DNA from: Marmoricola sp. Leaf446
Lineage (GTDB): Bacteria; Actinomycetota; Actinomycetes; Propionibacteriales; Nocardioidaceae
DNA length: 64,000 nucleotides
Direction: 5' to 3'
NCBI RefSeq assembly: GCF_001424755.1
Contig: NZ_LMRF01000001.1
Location: 1,148,140 to 1,212,139, forward strand
The translations under genes and the position numbers were made by a program. The notes under the pieces are model-generated. The model did not search any database and was not told the DNA's origin. It saw only the letters and a list, made by a program, of their open reading frames with translations. Positions 55,117 through 64,000 of this stretch are shown one piece after another; positions within the stretch are counted from its first letter, which is position 1; each line of letters begins with the position of its first letter.

Positions 55117-56091
55117 GTGCCGAGAGAGTTCCTGGCCGGGGACGCGGTGATCGCCACCCGGAGCCTCGAGGAGGCGCGTGACGCCGTCACGCGGGTCTAC
55201 CTCCCGCACGAGCTGGTCGGCCCGCAGGACGCGATGGACATGCGGCTCAACGCCACCAGCGACCGCTTCCTGACGCTGGGCTACCTCACCTACCAGGCCG
55301 AGACCGAGCTGCGGATGCCCGCGGCCGAGCAGTGGTACCACATCAACCTCCAGCTCACCGGGGCCACGTGGGCCTCCCGCACCGACGGCACCACCGAGAC
55401 CACGCCGGCCCAGGAGCGCGGGCTCGTGCTCAACCCCCACCAGGCCAACACGGTGCGGTGGTCGCCGGACGCCGAGCAGCTGATCCTCAAGGTCTCCCGC
55501 AGCAGCCTGGAGTCCCACCTCGCCGACCTCCTCGGCCGGCCCGTGACCGAGGTCGTCGACTTCGACTTCGGGCTCGACCTGACCACCGCCCCCGGCCAGG
55601 CGCTGCTGCGCTCGGTGCGCTTCCTGGCCACCGAGCTCGAGCGGCCGGGCGGCGTACGAGACCTGCCGATGGCGCGCTCCCAGCTCGAGGCCTACGTGCT
55701 GACCAACCTGCTCACCGCCGGCCGCCACCAGTACTCCGACGCCCTCGCCGGCCGCGACGACGCCACCCGGCTGGGTCGGCTGGCGCCGGTGCTGCGCCAC
55801 ATCGAGGAGCATGCCGACACCGAGCTCACCCCCGAGTCGCTGGCCCGCGTCGCGTGCGTGAGCGTGCGGTCGCTGCACGCCGGCTTCCAGGAGCAGCTGG
55901 GCGAGCCGCCCATGGCCTACGTACGCCGGATCCGGCTCGGCAAGGTGCGCGCCGACCTGCTCCGCGCCGACCCACGGACCACCCGGGTCACCGACGTCGC
56001 GATGCGGTGGGGGTTCTTCCACCAGTCGCGCTTCGCCCAGCAGTACCGCGAGCAGTTCCAGGAGCTGCCGAGCGCGACGCTGCACGGCTGA
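55117..56091 (+). CDS. AraC-family transcriptional regulator
   Basis: The 324-residue regulator has an N-terminal cupin-like ligand-binding domain (AraC_binding_2 type, about 40-170) and C-terminal tandem helix-turn-helices (about 225-324: LARVACVSVRSLHAGFQEQLGEPPMAYVRRIRLGKVRADLL and VTDVAMRWGFFHQSRFAQQYREQF). GTG 55117 follows GGGGAG. Its position between the coupled lyase/transferase/E1 genes and the aldehyde dehydrogenase suggests it controls one or both. In actinobacteria this subfamily often regulates catabolism of aromatic or branched acids. Confidence 0.9.
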   Translation: MPREFLAGDAVIATRSLEEARDAVTRVYLPHELVGPQDAMDMRLNATSDRFLTLGYLTYQAETELRMPAAEQWYHINLQLTGATWASRTDGTTETTPAQERGLVLNPHQANTVRWSPDAEQLILKVSRSSLESHLADLLGRPVTEVVDFDFGLDLTTAPGQALLRSVRFLATELERPGGVRDLPMARSQLEAYVLTNLLTAGRHQYSDALAGRDDATRLGRLAPVLRHIEEHADTELTPESLARVACVSVRSLHAGFQEQLGEPPMAYVRRIRLGKVRADLLRADPRTTRVTDVAMRWGFFHQSRFAQQYREQFQELPSATLHG

Positions 56092-56125
56092 GCCGTTCCG
56101 GCGGGGGCTGAGCCGTCCCGGCGGG
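56086..56125. repeat. 20-bp tandem duplication at the araC-type stop
   Basis: Copies at 56086-56105 and 56106-56125 differ at one base (GGCTGAGCCGTTCCGGCGGG versus T to C). The first copy contains the regulator gene's TGA stop, so the duplication adds only untranslated sequence. Confidence 0.8.
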
Positions 56126-56227
56126 GCCTGCCGTCAGCGGTCCTCGGTGCGCGGTGAGGGGATAGTGCTGCCTCGCGCGCGCTCGTAGCGTCGGCAGCCC
56201 CGCCGTCCCACGTCCCGAGGAGTGCCC

Positions 56228-57724
56228 GTGTCCGAGACCGCAGCCCAGACCGGATCGCTGGAGTCCTTCGGCCTGTTCATCGACGGCCAGCGGGTCGACG
56301 CCGCCTCCGGGAAGACCTTCGAGTCGACCAACCCCTACACCGGCCGGCCGTGGGCGGTGCTCGCCGACGGTGGGCCGGAGGACGTCGACCGCGCCGTGGC
56401 GTCGGCACGCGCCGCCTTCGAGGGCGAGTGGGGACAGATGTCGGGCTTCGGTCGGGCGGCGGTGCTGCGCGACGTGGCCACGGCCATCACCGAGAACGCC
56501 GAGCGGCTGGCGCTGCTCGAGGTGCGCGACTCCGGCAAGCTGATGCGCGAGATGCGGGGCCAGCTGCAGGGCCTGGGCGTCTGGTACTCCTACTTCTCCG
56601 GCCTCGCCGACAAGCTCGAGGGCAAGACCGTGCCGGCGATCTCGCCCAGCACCTACTTCGGCTACACGTTGCGCGAGCCGGTCGGCGTCGTGGGCGCGAT
56701 CACGCCGTGGAACTCCCCGCTGCTGCTGCTCACCTTCAAGCTGGCGCCGCTGCTGGCCGCCGGCTGCACCTGCGTGGTCAAGCCCTCGGAGCACGCGCCC
56801 GCCTCGACGGTCGCGTTCGCCGAGGTGCTGCACGAGGCCGGCCTGCCCGCCGGCGTGCTCAACGTCGTCACCGGTTGGGACCGCTCGACCGGCGAGGCGC
56901 TGGCCTCCCACACCGGCGTCGACAAGGTCGCCTTCACGGGCAGCACCGCCACCGGCGCCGCGGTCGCCAAGGCCGCGGTCGCGAACATCAACAAGGTCAC
57001 CCTCGAGCTCGGCGGCAAGTCGCCCCAGGTCGTCTTCCCCGACGCCGACCTCGACGCGGCGGCCAATGGCCTGGTGGCCGGCGTCTTCGCCGCCACCGGC
57101 CAGACCTGCATGGCCGGCTCCCGGCTGATCGTCCACGAGAGCGTCAAGGACGAGCTGATCGCCAAGGTCGCCGCCCGCGCCGAGGAGATTGTGCAGGGCG
57201 ACCCGACCGAGGCCGACACCGAGATGGGCCCGGTGGCCAACCGGCCGCAGTACGAGAAGGTCATCGGCTACCTCGACGGCGCCCGCGAGGAGGGCTGGAC
57301 GATCGCGGCCGGCGGCGGCGCCAACGAGGAGCTCGGCGGGCTGTTCGTGCGACCCACCGTCGTCGTCGCCGCCCCCGAGGCGACCATCGCCCGCGAGGAG
57401 GTCTTCGGGCCGGTGCTCACGGCGTACACCTTCACCGACGAGGAGGAGGCGGTGCGGCTGGCCAACGACACGCCGTACGGGCTGGCGGGGGCGGTGTGGA
57501 CCAAGGACGTCCACCGCGCCCACCGGGTGGCTGCGGCGATCAAGGCCGGGACGGTCTGGATCAACGCCTACCGCGTCGTCGCGCCCAACATGCCCTTCGG
57601 CGGGTTCGGCATGTCCGGCATCGGCCGGGAGAACGGCTCGCAGGCCGTCGACGAGTACCTCGAGAACAAGTCGGTCTTCGTCGAGCTCACCGGCGGCACC
57701 CGCGACCCGTTCAAGCTCGGCTGA
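56228..57724 (+). CDS. NAD(P)-dependent aldehyde dehydrogenase
   Basis: This 498-residue ALDH superfamily member has GAITPWNSPLLLLTFKLAPLLAAGCTCVVKPSE, VAFTGSTATGAAVAKAA, the catalytic Glu in TLELGGKSPQVVF and the catalytic Cys in TGQTCMAGSR, plus EEVFGPVLTAYTF. It is closest to betaine/phenylacetaldehyde-type dehydrogenases. GTG 56228 is chosen over 56222 because GAGGAG is properly spaced. It follows the AraC regulator and may be part of its regulon. The aldehyde is unknown. Confidence 0.92.
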   Translation: MSETAAQTGSLESFGLFIDGQRVDAASGKTFESTNPYTGRPWAVLADGGPEDVDRAVASARAAFEGEWGQMSGFGRAAVLRDVATAITENAERLALLEVRDSGKLMREMRGQLQGLGVWYSYFSGLADKLEGKTVPAISPSTYFGYTLREPVGVVGAITPWNSPLLLLTFKLAPLLAAGCTCVVKPSEHAPASTVAFAEVLHEAGLPAGVLNVVTGWDRSTGEALASHTGVDKVAFTGSTATGAAVAKAAVANINKVTLELGGKSPQVVFPDADLDAAANGLVAGVFAATGQTCMAGSRLIVHESVKDELIAKVAARAEEIVQGDPTEADTEMGPVANRPQYEKVIGYLDGAREEGWTIAAGGGANEELGGLFVRPTVVVAAPEATIAREEVFGPVLTAYTFTDEEEAVRLANDTPYGLAGAVWTKDVHRAHRVAAAIKAGTVWINAYRVVAPNMPFGGFGMSGIGRENGSQAVDEYLENKSVFVELTGGTRDPFKLG

Positions 57725-57730
57725 GGCGGG

Positions 57731-58941
<1,211 letters not shown>

Positions 58942-58945
<4 letters not shown>

Positions 58946-59610
58946 CCGCGTGGGGTGGGGTCGGACGCGGGTGTGGCGGTGACGACGACCAGCCGCTGGT
59001 AGCCCCCGCGATCGGGCAGGTACGGCGGGGCGCAGGTCACCATCACCAGCCTCCGGTCGCCGGCGGGACGGTAGATCCACCGCTGCCGCAGCGCGGTCGC
59101 GCGGTCCAGCCGCCGCACCGAGGTCGTCGTGAACGACTGCCGCAGGCCGGCCGAGGTGACGTCGAACCGGTCGCCGCGCTGGGACTCGAGCAGCGTCGCG
59201 AAGGGTCCGAGGCCCTGTGACCTGGAGTCGACGTGGGCCGCGAGGAGCGTCGAGCCGAAAAGGTCGCCGATCCCGGAGCCGCCGCGCCACCAGCCGGCCT
59301 CGTCGACGTCGGGCGGCACGTCGAGCACCCCGTCGGTGCGGGAGGACACGGCGCGCACCCGCACGACGGCGCCGTCGGGCAGGCGGACCTCGACGGGAGG
59401 CTCGGCCCGTACGGCGCCTGCCCGCCGGGCCGGGCGTGACTCGAGCTCGACCGGGGCCTCGTCGCCCGGAGCGGTCCGCTGGGTCGGCTGCTCGACGGCG
59501 CCGGAGGTGTCCCGGGGCGAGGGCCACCACAGGGTCGAGGTCGTGACCACCACCGCGACGAGCAGCACCGAGAGCGCGAACCGCAGCAGCGGGCTGCGAC
59601 CAGCTGCCAC
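58942..59610 (-). CDS. class F sortase
   Basis: The 222-residue membrane-anchored sortase has an N-terminal transmembrane segment (about 8-28), H126 in LLAAHVDSR, the catalytic C193 in LVMVTCAPPY and R206 in YQRLVVV. The motifs fit class F of actinobacteria. It is expected to cut and anchor surface proteins, but no clear LPxTG-like substrate is visible in the three-gene operon. It begins 1 nt after the DUF4397 stop. Confidence 0.87.
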
Positions 59611-59611
59611 G

Positions 59612-60406
59612 TCATGGCCGCCCTGCGGGCCAGGGCTGCCAGGGGGTGGGCGACAGTGCGGCCAGCGGCTCGCGGTGGCCGGGTGCGGCCAGGCCGGCGG
59701 ACCCGGTGTCGATCGAGCGGGGGACGACCGACCCGTCGGAGGACAGCGCGAGGGTGTGCGTCACGACGTCCATCGACCGGTCGCGGGGGCTCCCCACGGC
59801 GTACACCATGGTGGCCGTGCGGGGGGCCAGGTCGACCGAGAGCGGGCCGAGGATGGGGTCGCCGGAGGTGCCGGCGGGCAGCAGCTCGACGCGGTGGGTG
59901 CCGGCGGGCACGTCGGCCTCGGCGTACTCCCCGTTGGCGATGTTGCTGAAGACGACCTTGCCGTCGAAGGCCACGTCGGCCGGCGCCACGGTCGCGGTGT
60001 GGGCGAGCAGGAGGCGTGCCTTGCCGGGACCGATGGGGGAGTCGGGCGTGGTGTAGGTGTTGACGACCGGCGACCCGTCGACCGAGGCCGGTCGGTGCAG
60101 CACGACGTCGTTGCCGGACCCGGCGGCGACGTCGAGCTTGGTGGTCAGGGTCCGGCCGCCCGGTCCGCCGACGAAGGAGAGCCGGTGCGCACCGGGGGTG
60201 AGCGTGAGCGGCCCGACCACCGTGCCGACCCCCGCCTGCTCCTCGACGGTGCGGCCGTCGACCTGCACCTCGACCTCGGTGCCGGGCACGGCTTGCACCA
60301 CGGTGACCTGCCCACCGGCGGCGGCGCTCGCGCCGCCCCCGGCGCCGGCGGCGGCTCCGAGGAGGCCGAGGACCAGGGTCGCGACGCACCACACGAGCTT
60401 GTTCAT
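59612..60406 (-). CDS. secreted DUF4397 domain protein
   Basis: The 264-residue exported protein has a signal peptide at 1-32 (KLVWCVATLVLGLLGAAAGAGGGASAAAGG) and two DUF4397-like beta domains (VTVVQAVPGTEVEVQVDGRTV and LLLAHTATVAPADVAFDGKVVFSNIANGEYAEADVPAGTHRVELLPAG). No sorting motif is evident at the C-terminus. It is the first gene of an operon with the class F sortase and an acidic membrane protein, a pairing seen in related genomes. The 218 bp upstream (60407-60624) show no clear promoter apart from a weak TTGACC box near 60490. Confidence 0.85.
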   Translation of the reverse strand: MNKLVWCVATLVLGLLGAAAGAGGGASAAAGGQVTVVQAVPGTEVEVQVDGRTVEEQAGVGTVVGPLTLTPGAHRLSFVGGPGGRTLTTKLDVAAGSGNDVVLHRPASVDGSPVVNTYTTPDSPIGPGKARLLLAHTATVAPADVAFDGKVVFSNIANGEYAEADVPAGTHRVELLPAGTSGDPILGPLSVDLAPRTATMVYAVGSPRDRSMDVVTHTLALSSDGSVVPRSIDTGSAGLAAPGHREPLAALSPTPWQPWPAGRP

Positions 60407-60624
60407 CCCAGGACCCCCAGATGACCTGCAGCAGCGGGATGCCCCGCTGCCAGGTCGTCCAATGCAGCACGAAGGTCGTTGCCTGGTCAAAGGCCGTCGC
60501 CCGACTTGACGGGGGATGGACGGGAAAGTCCTGCGATACCAGGCAGTAGGCCTCGAGTGCAACTCCGTGTCCGCCATCCGGGGCGGCAGCGGCCGAGGTC
60601 GGCCGGTCCGGTGGGGGCCGGGAC

Positions 60625-61635
60625 TCAGGGCGTCGGCGAGGCCGAGGCGGGGTCCCCGGTGAGCACCCGCACGGCCAGCGCGGTCGTCGCCTCGACGTTG
60701 AAGAAGCCGGCGACCCGGGTGACCCGGTCGATGTCGAGCGGCAGCAGCCCCGGGGTGCCCGGTCGGTCGGGGGTGAGACCGAGGTCGAGGTCGGTGTGGC
60801 CTTGCATCAGGTCGACGTTGAAGTCGTAGCGCTCGCGGGCGCCGGGTGCGGTGAGGCGTCGTACGACGGTGGCGCCGAGGCGCCGTCCGCCGGTCTCGGC
60901 CGCGTGAGCGTCGAGCGCGGCCGCGACCGAGCGGCCCGCGTCGTGCTCGACGTCGGCCCACACCGCCTGCATGTCCCCGGCGACCTCGAGCAGGGCCATC
61001 GCGGCCTTCTCCCCGATGCCCGGGACGCCCGGCAGGTTGTCGCTGGCGTCCCCGCGGAGCGCGGCGTAGGCGAGGTAGTTCTCGGCTGCCACGGCGTACA
61101 TCAGGCGCAGCCGGTGGGGGTCGAGCAAGGGAGATCCGGCGATGCCGCCGTCGATGAGGCGCAGCACGCGCGTGTGCGGGCTGATGTGCGCGAAGGCGTC
61201 GCGGTCGGAGGTCACGATGACGCAGTCCCAGCCGTGACGCCCGGCCCAGGCGGCCGCGGAGGCGCCGACGTCGTCGGCCTCCAGGCCCGGGGGAGTCAGA
61301 GTGGCCAGCCCCAGAGCGTCCAGCAGGCCCCCGGCGCGCTCGAGCTGCTCGACGAGCTCGGGGTGCTTGGCCGCCCGCCCGGCCTTGTAGAGCGGGTAGC
61401 GGTCACGCCGCTGCGAGGAGGTGCGGTCGTCGAGGCCGAACAGGACGGCGTCGGGAGCGAACCGGTCGATGCACTCCAGGATCTGGCGCAGCATGCCGTG
61501 CAGCGCCCAGACCGGGCGTCCGGACCGGTCCAGGATGCGGGTGTGCGCCCGGGCGTGGTGGTTGCGGTGCAGCAGCGACGGGGCGTCGACGACCAGGAGC
61601 AGCCTGCGCGGGTGGGCGGCGTCGGGTGGGGTCAT
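60625..61635 (-). CDS. 5'-3' exonuclease (PIN/FEN-like)
   Basis: This 336-residue stand-alone 5' nuclease is related to the PolA N-terminal domain. It has LLLVVDAPSLLHRNHHA (metal Asp), DAVLFGLDD, GLEADDVGASAAAWAG, VIVTSDRDAFAHI and the helix-three-turn-helix ALRGDASDNLPGVPGIGEKAAMALL. It acts in DNA repair or Okazaki fragment processing. Its position directly beyond dnaE2 on the same strand could reflect joint DNA-damage function. The gap of 150 bp holds the 18-bp tandem repeats. Confidence 0.9.
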   Translation of the reverse strand: MTPPDAAHPRRLLLVVDAPSLLHRNHHARAHTRILDRSGRPVWALHGMLRQILECIDRFAPDAVLFGLDDRTSSQRRDRYPLYKAGRAAKHPELVEQLERAGGLLDALGLATLTPPGLEADDVGASAAAWAGRHGWDCVIVTSDRDAFAHISPHTRVLRLIDGGIAGSPLLDPHRLRLMYAVAAENYLAYAALRGDASDNLPGVPGIGEKAAMALLEVAGDMQAVWADVEHDAGRSVAAALDAHAAETGGRRLGATVVRRLTAPGARERYDFNVDLMQGHTDLDLGLTPDRPGTPGLLPLDIDRVTRVAGFFNVEATTALAVRVLTGDPASASPTP

Positions 61636-61694
61636 CGAGATCGCGGCCCATGCTACGTCCGCGCCTCACCGACCCGCCCGCACCGCCGGTCGAC

Positions 61695-61778
61695 CCGGCC
61701 CCGTCGGTCTAGCCGGCCCCGACTGTCGAACCGGCCCCGTCGGTCGAGCCGGCGCCGTCGGTCGAGCCCGTCGAGACC
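61695..61778. repeat. four tandem 18-bp repeats with a 28-bp interspersed copy
   Basis: Units at 61695-61712, 61713-61730, 61731-61748 and 61749-61766 share the form CCGG(C/G)CC(G)(T/A)CGGTC(G)AG and are followed by CCCGTCGAGACC. The last unit plus this tail (61751-61778) is 27/28 identical to 24692-24719 inside the ATP-grasp gene. It lies between dnaE2 and the 5'-3' exonuclease gene and resembles interspersed repeats of related genomes. Confidence 0.7.
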
Positions 61779-61785
61779 CCGGACC

Positions 61786-64000
61786 TCAGCGGAAGTCGCG
61801 CGAGGACGCCCGTGCCTGCAGCACGGCGCCGGCGCCGGGGACGATCACGTCGATGCCCTCGACCCGGTCGGCGACGAGGTTGGTGACCCCCTCGTGGCGC
61901 TCGAGCCGGCCGCGGACGACGACGGCGACGCGGTTGCGGGCCGCCTGCCGGTGCACCTTCATCACGCCGATCGAGCACACGACGTTGAGCATCCCGGTCT
62001 CGTCCTCGAGGTTGAGGAAGGTGACGCCCATGGCGGTGCCGGGCCGCTGCCGGTGGGTGACCAGGCCACCGACGTGGACGCGACGCCCCGACTCGGTGTC
62101 GGCGAGCTCGGCGACCGAGCGCACCCCTGCGCGGCGGAGGTCGTCGCGCAGGTGCTCGACGGGGTGCCGCTCGGGCGAGACCCCGGTGGCCCAGAGGTCG
62201 GCCAGGGTGATCTCGGGCTCGCTGAGGCCCGGCAGGGTGGGAGCCGCAGGAGCCGGCGTCGTGCCGGGCAGGTGCTCGGCCCCCTCGGCGAAGCCGGCCG
62301 CCCAGAGCGCCTCGCGGCGGCCCAGCCCCCAGGCGTCGAAGGCGCCGGCCGTCGCGAGCGCCTCGAGCTGGGTCGAGGTCAGGTCGGCCCGGCGGGACAG
62401 GTCGGTGACGCCGGTGAAGGGGGACTGCTCGCGTGCCGCGACGATGCGTCGCGCCACGTCGGGGCCGATCCCGCGCACCGAGTCGAGGCCCAGCCGCACG
62501 GCGAGCGAGCCGTCGCGCCGGTGGGCGGGCACGGGGTCGGGGGTGCCCGGCACCCACTCGACGCGCTCGAAGCGAGGCCGGCAGCACGCCTGCATCCCGG
62601 TGGGGGCGGTCGCGCCCGCCCGGACGGGTTCGAGGTCGGCCTGGGCGGCGGAGCGGGTGACGTCGGGGCGGCGTACGTCGACGCCGTGCCGCCGCGCGTC
62701 GCCCACCAGCGACTGGGGGGAGTAGAAACCCATCGGCTGGTTGCGCAGCAGCCCGGCCAGGAACGCGGCGGGGTAGTGCAGCTTGAACCACGACGAGGCG
62801 TAGACGAGCAGCGCGAAGGAGAGCGCGTGCGACTCGGCGAAGCCGAAGTTGGCGAAGGACAGGATCTTGACGTAGATCGAGTCGGCCAGGTCGCCGGTGA
62901 TGCCGCGACGCTGCATGCCGGAGTAGAGCTTGTGCTTGACCGACTCGATGCGCTCGACGCCCCGCTTGGACCCCATGGCCCGCCGCAGCAGGTCGGCGTC
63001 GTCGCGGCTGCAGTCGCCGAGCGCCACCGCCATCGCCATCAGCTGCTCCTGGAACAGTGGCACGCCCTTGGTGCGCTCCAGCACCGGCACCAGCTCTGGG
63101 TGGTCGTAGGTGACCGCCTCCTGCCCGGTGGCCCGGCGGACGTAGGGGTGCACGGCGCCGCCCTGGATGGGACCGGGTCGGATGAGGGCGATCTCGATGG
63201 CGAGGTCGTAGAACTCGCGCGGACGCAGGCGCGGCAACGTGCCGATCTGGGCCCGGCTCTCCACCTGGAAGACGCCGATCGAGTCGGCGCGGCACAACAT
63301 GTCGTAGACCGCCGGCTCCTCCTTGGGCATCGTGGCCAGCGTCCACCTCTCGCCGAGGTGCTCCTCGGCGAGCCGCATCGTGTGGTCGAGGGCGCCGAGC
63401 ATGCCCAGGCCGAGCAGGTCGAACTTGACCAGGCCCATCGACTCGCAGGCGTCCTTGTCCCACTGCAGCACCGTGCGCTTGTCCATCCGCGCCCGCTCGA
63501 TGGGGCAGACCTCGCCGATGGGCCGCTCGGTGAGCACCATCCCGCCGGAGTGGATGCCGAGGTGGCGCGGCGCCCCCATCAGCTCCTCGGCCAGCGCGAC
63601 CACCGGGGCGGGGACGTCGTGGGCCGCGGGGTCACCCATGTCGCCCGCGACCACGGACTTCCAACCGTCGATCTGCTTGGACCACGCGTCCTGCTGGCCC
63701 TGGGAGAAGCCCAGCGCCTTGGCGGCGTCGCGCACCGCCATCCGTGGCTGGTAGGCGATGACGTTGGCGACCTGGGCCGCGTTGTGCCGGCCGTAGGTCT
63801 CGTAGACCCACTGGATGACCTCCTCGCGGCGGTCGGAGTCGAAGTCGACGTCGATGTCGGGCTCCTCGTCGCGGTGCGCCGAGATGAAGCGCTCGAAGGG
63901 CAGCCGGTAGAAGACGGCGTCGACCGCGGTGATGCCGAGGGCGTAGCAGACCGCGGAGCTCGCCGCTGAGCCGCGGCCCTGGCACAGGATGCCGCGCTCG
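61786..64000 (-). CDS. dnaE2: error-prone DNA polymerase III alpha subunit, 5' part outside window
   Basis: An uninterrupted frame runs from base 64000 to the TGA at 61786, giving about 737 C-terminal residues. Catalytic acidic residues are seen in EEPDIDVDFDSDRREEV. Next come YGRHNAAQVANVIAYQPRMA, FQVESRAQIGTLPRLRPREFYDLAIEIALIRPGPIQGG and SFANFGFAESHALSFALLVYASSWFKLHYPAAF. Helix-hairpin-helix (VRGIGPDVARRIVAA) and OB-fold (VHVGGLVTHRQRPGTAMGVTFLNLEDETGMLNVV) modules follow at the C-terminus. This is the DnaE2/ImuC mutasome polymerase rather than DnaE1. It is typically LexA-controlled. The PHP and N-terminal parts are outside. Confidence 0.93.
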   Translation of the reverse strand, partial: ERGILCQGRGSAASSAVCYALGITAVDAVFYRLPFERFISAHRDEEPDIDVDFDSDRREEVIQWVYETYGRHNAAQVANVIAYQPRMAVRDAAKALGFSQGQQDAWSKQIDGWKSVVAGDMGDPAAHDVPAPVVALAEELMGAPRHLGIHSGGMVLTERPIGEVCPIERARMDKRTVLQWDKDACESMGLVKFDLLGLGMLGALDHTMRLAEEHLGERWTLATMPKEEPAVYDMLCRADSIGVFQVESRAQIGTLPRLRPREFYDLAIEIALIRPGPIQGGAVHPYVRRATGQEAVTYDHPELVPVLERTKGVPLFQEQLMAMAVALGDCSRDDADLLRRAMGSKRGVERIESVKHKLYSGMQRRGITGDLADSIYVKILSFANFGFAESHALSFALLVYASSWFKLHYPAAFLAGLLRNQPMGFYSPQSLVGDARRHGVDVRRPDVTRSAAQADLEPVRAGATAPTGMQACCRPRFERVEWVPGTPDPVPAHRRDGSLAVRLGLDSVRGIGPDVARRIVAAREQSPFTGVTDLSRRADLTSTQLEALATAGAFDAWGLGRREALWAAGFAEGAEHLPGTTPAPAAPTLPGLSEPEITLADLWATGVSPERHPVEHLRDDLRRAGVRSVAELADTESGRRVHVGGLVTHRQRPGTAMGVTFLNLEDETGMLNVVCSIGVMKVHRQAARNRVAVVVRGRLERHEGVTNLVADRVEGIDVIVPGAGAVLQARASSRDFR

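Noticed and set aside
60796-63969. Long plus-strand open frame opposite dnaE2
   Set aside because: The minus strand encodes dnaE2 and the exonuclease with clear motifs; the opposite frame is compositional.

Overview
The window is about 74% G+C, with GTG starts, 4-nt start/stop overlaps and F420-type enzymes. It fits a high-GC actinobacterium, most likely Nocardioides or a close Nocardioidaceae relative. Gene content and order around Nif3 / zinc-ribbon protein / phosphatase and panB / nadE / glnA2 / glnE resemble the Rv2220-Rv2230 neighbourhood of Mycobacterium. It reads as ordinary chromosome: I found no phage, plasmid, insertion sequence, CRISPR array, rRNA or tRNA. The one RNA gene I can support is rnpB (13951-14344). 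All identifications come from reading the sequence; no database search was run.

Layout. 1-4911: a DUF222/HNH gene behind a perfect LexA box, an Asp-rich 14-residue-repeat secreted protein, a Hanks-type kinase, and an OmpR-type two-component system preceded by a second Asp-rich secreted protein. 5070-12045: an acyl-CoA ligase, a Nudix hydrolase, Nif3, a zinc-ribbon coiled-coil protein, a histidine phosphatase, YaaA and an RNB-domain RNase. 12035-14344: a GAF-domain sensor kinase divergent from rnpB. 14357-21594: small enzymes, a second acyl-CoA ligase, two LLM flavin enzymes, a deaminase lacking its HAE motif, a DUF3500 protein and an aquaporin. 21655-27392: a histone-H1-like protein; the ATP-grasp / alpha-E / transglutaminase operon; methionine aminopeptidase divergent from a small protein. 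27396-33490: secreted proteins (an M15-like peptidase, a GSDH-type dehydrogenase and a DUF1501/DUF1800 pair).

33638-47755 is a nitrogen and cofactor block: panB, glutamine-dependent nadE, a class I amidotransferase, a type I glutamine synthetase without an adenylylation tyrosine, a STAS protein with two small membrane proteins, glnE, a SatD/membrane-protein pair with a tandem dyad operator, and a type III glutamine synthetase behind a GlnR-like box. 47872-57724: DinB and alcohol dehydrogenase genes, an intergenic repeat element, then a translationally coupled run of HMG-CoA-lyase-like, CaiB-like and AceE-like genes followed by an AraC regulator and an aldehyde dehydrogenase. 57731-60406: DUF4397 protein, class F sortase and an acidic membrane protein. 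60625-64000: a 5'-3' exonuclease and the 3' part of dnaE2.

A recurring signal is a TAnnnT box ending 6-8 nt before a start codon at eleven genes. In three cases the upstream gene's TAG stop forms part of the box. This is the arrangement expected for leaderless transcripts. Three more genes have near-matches.
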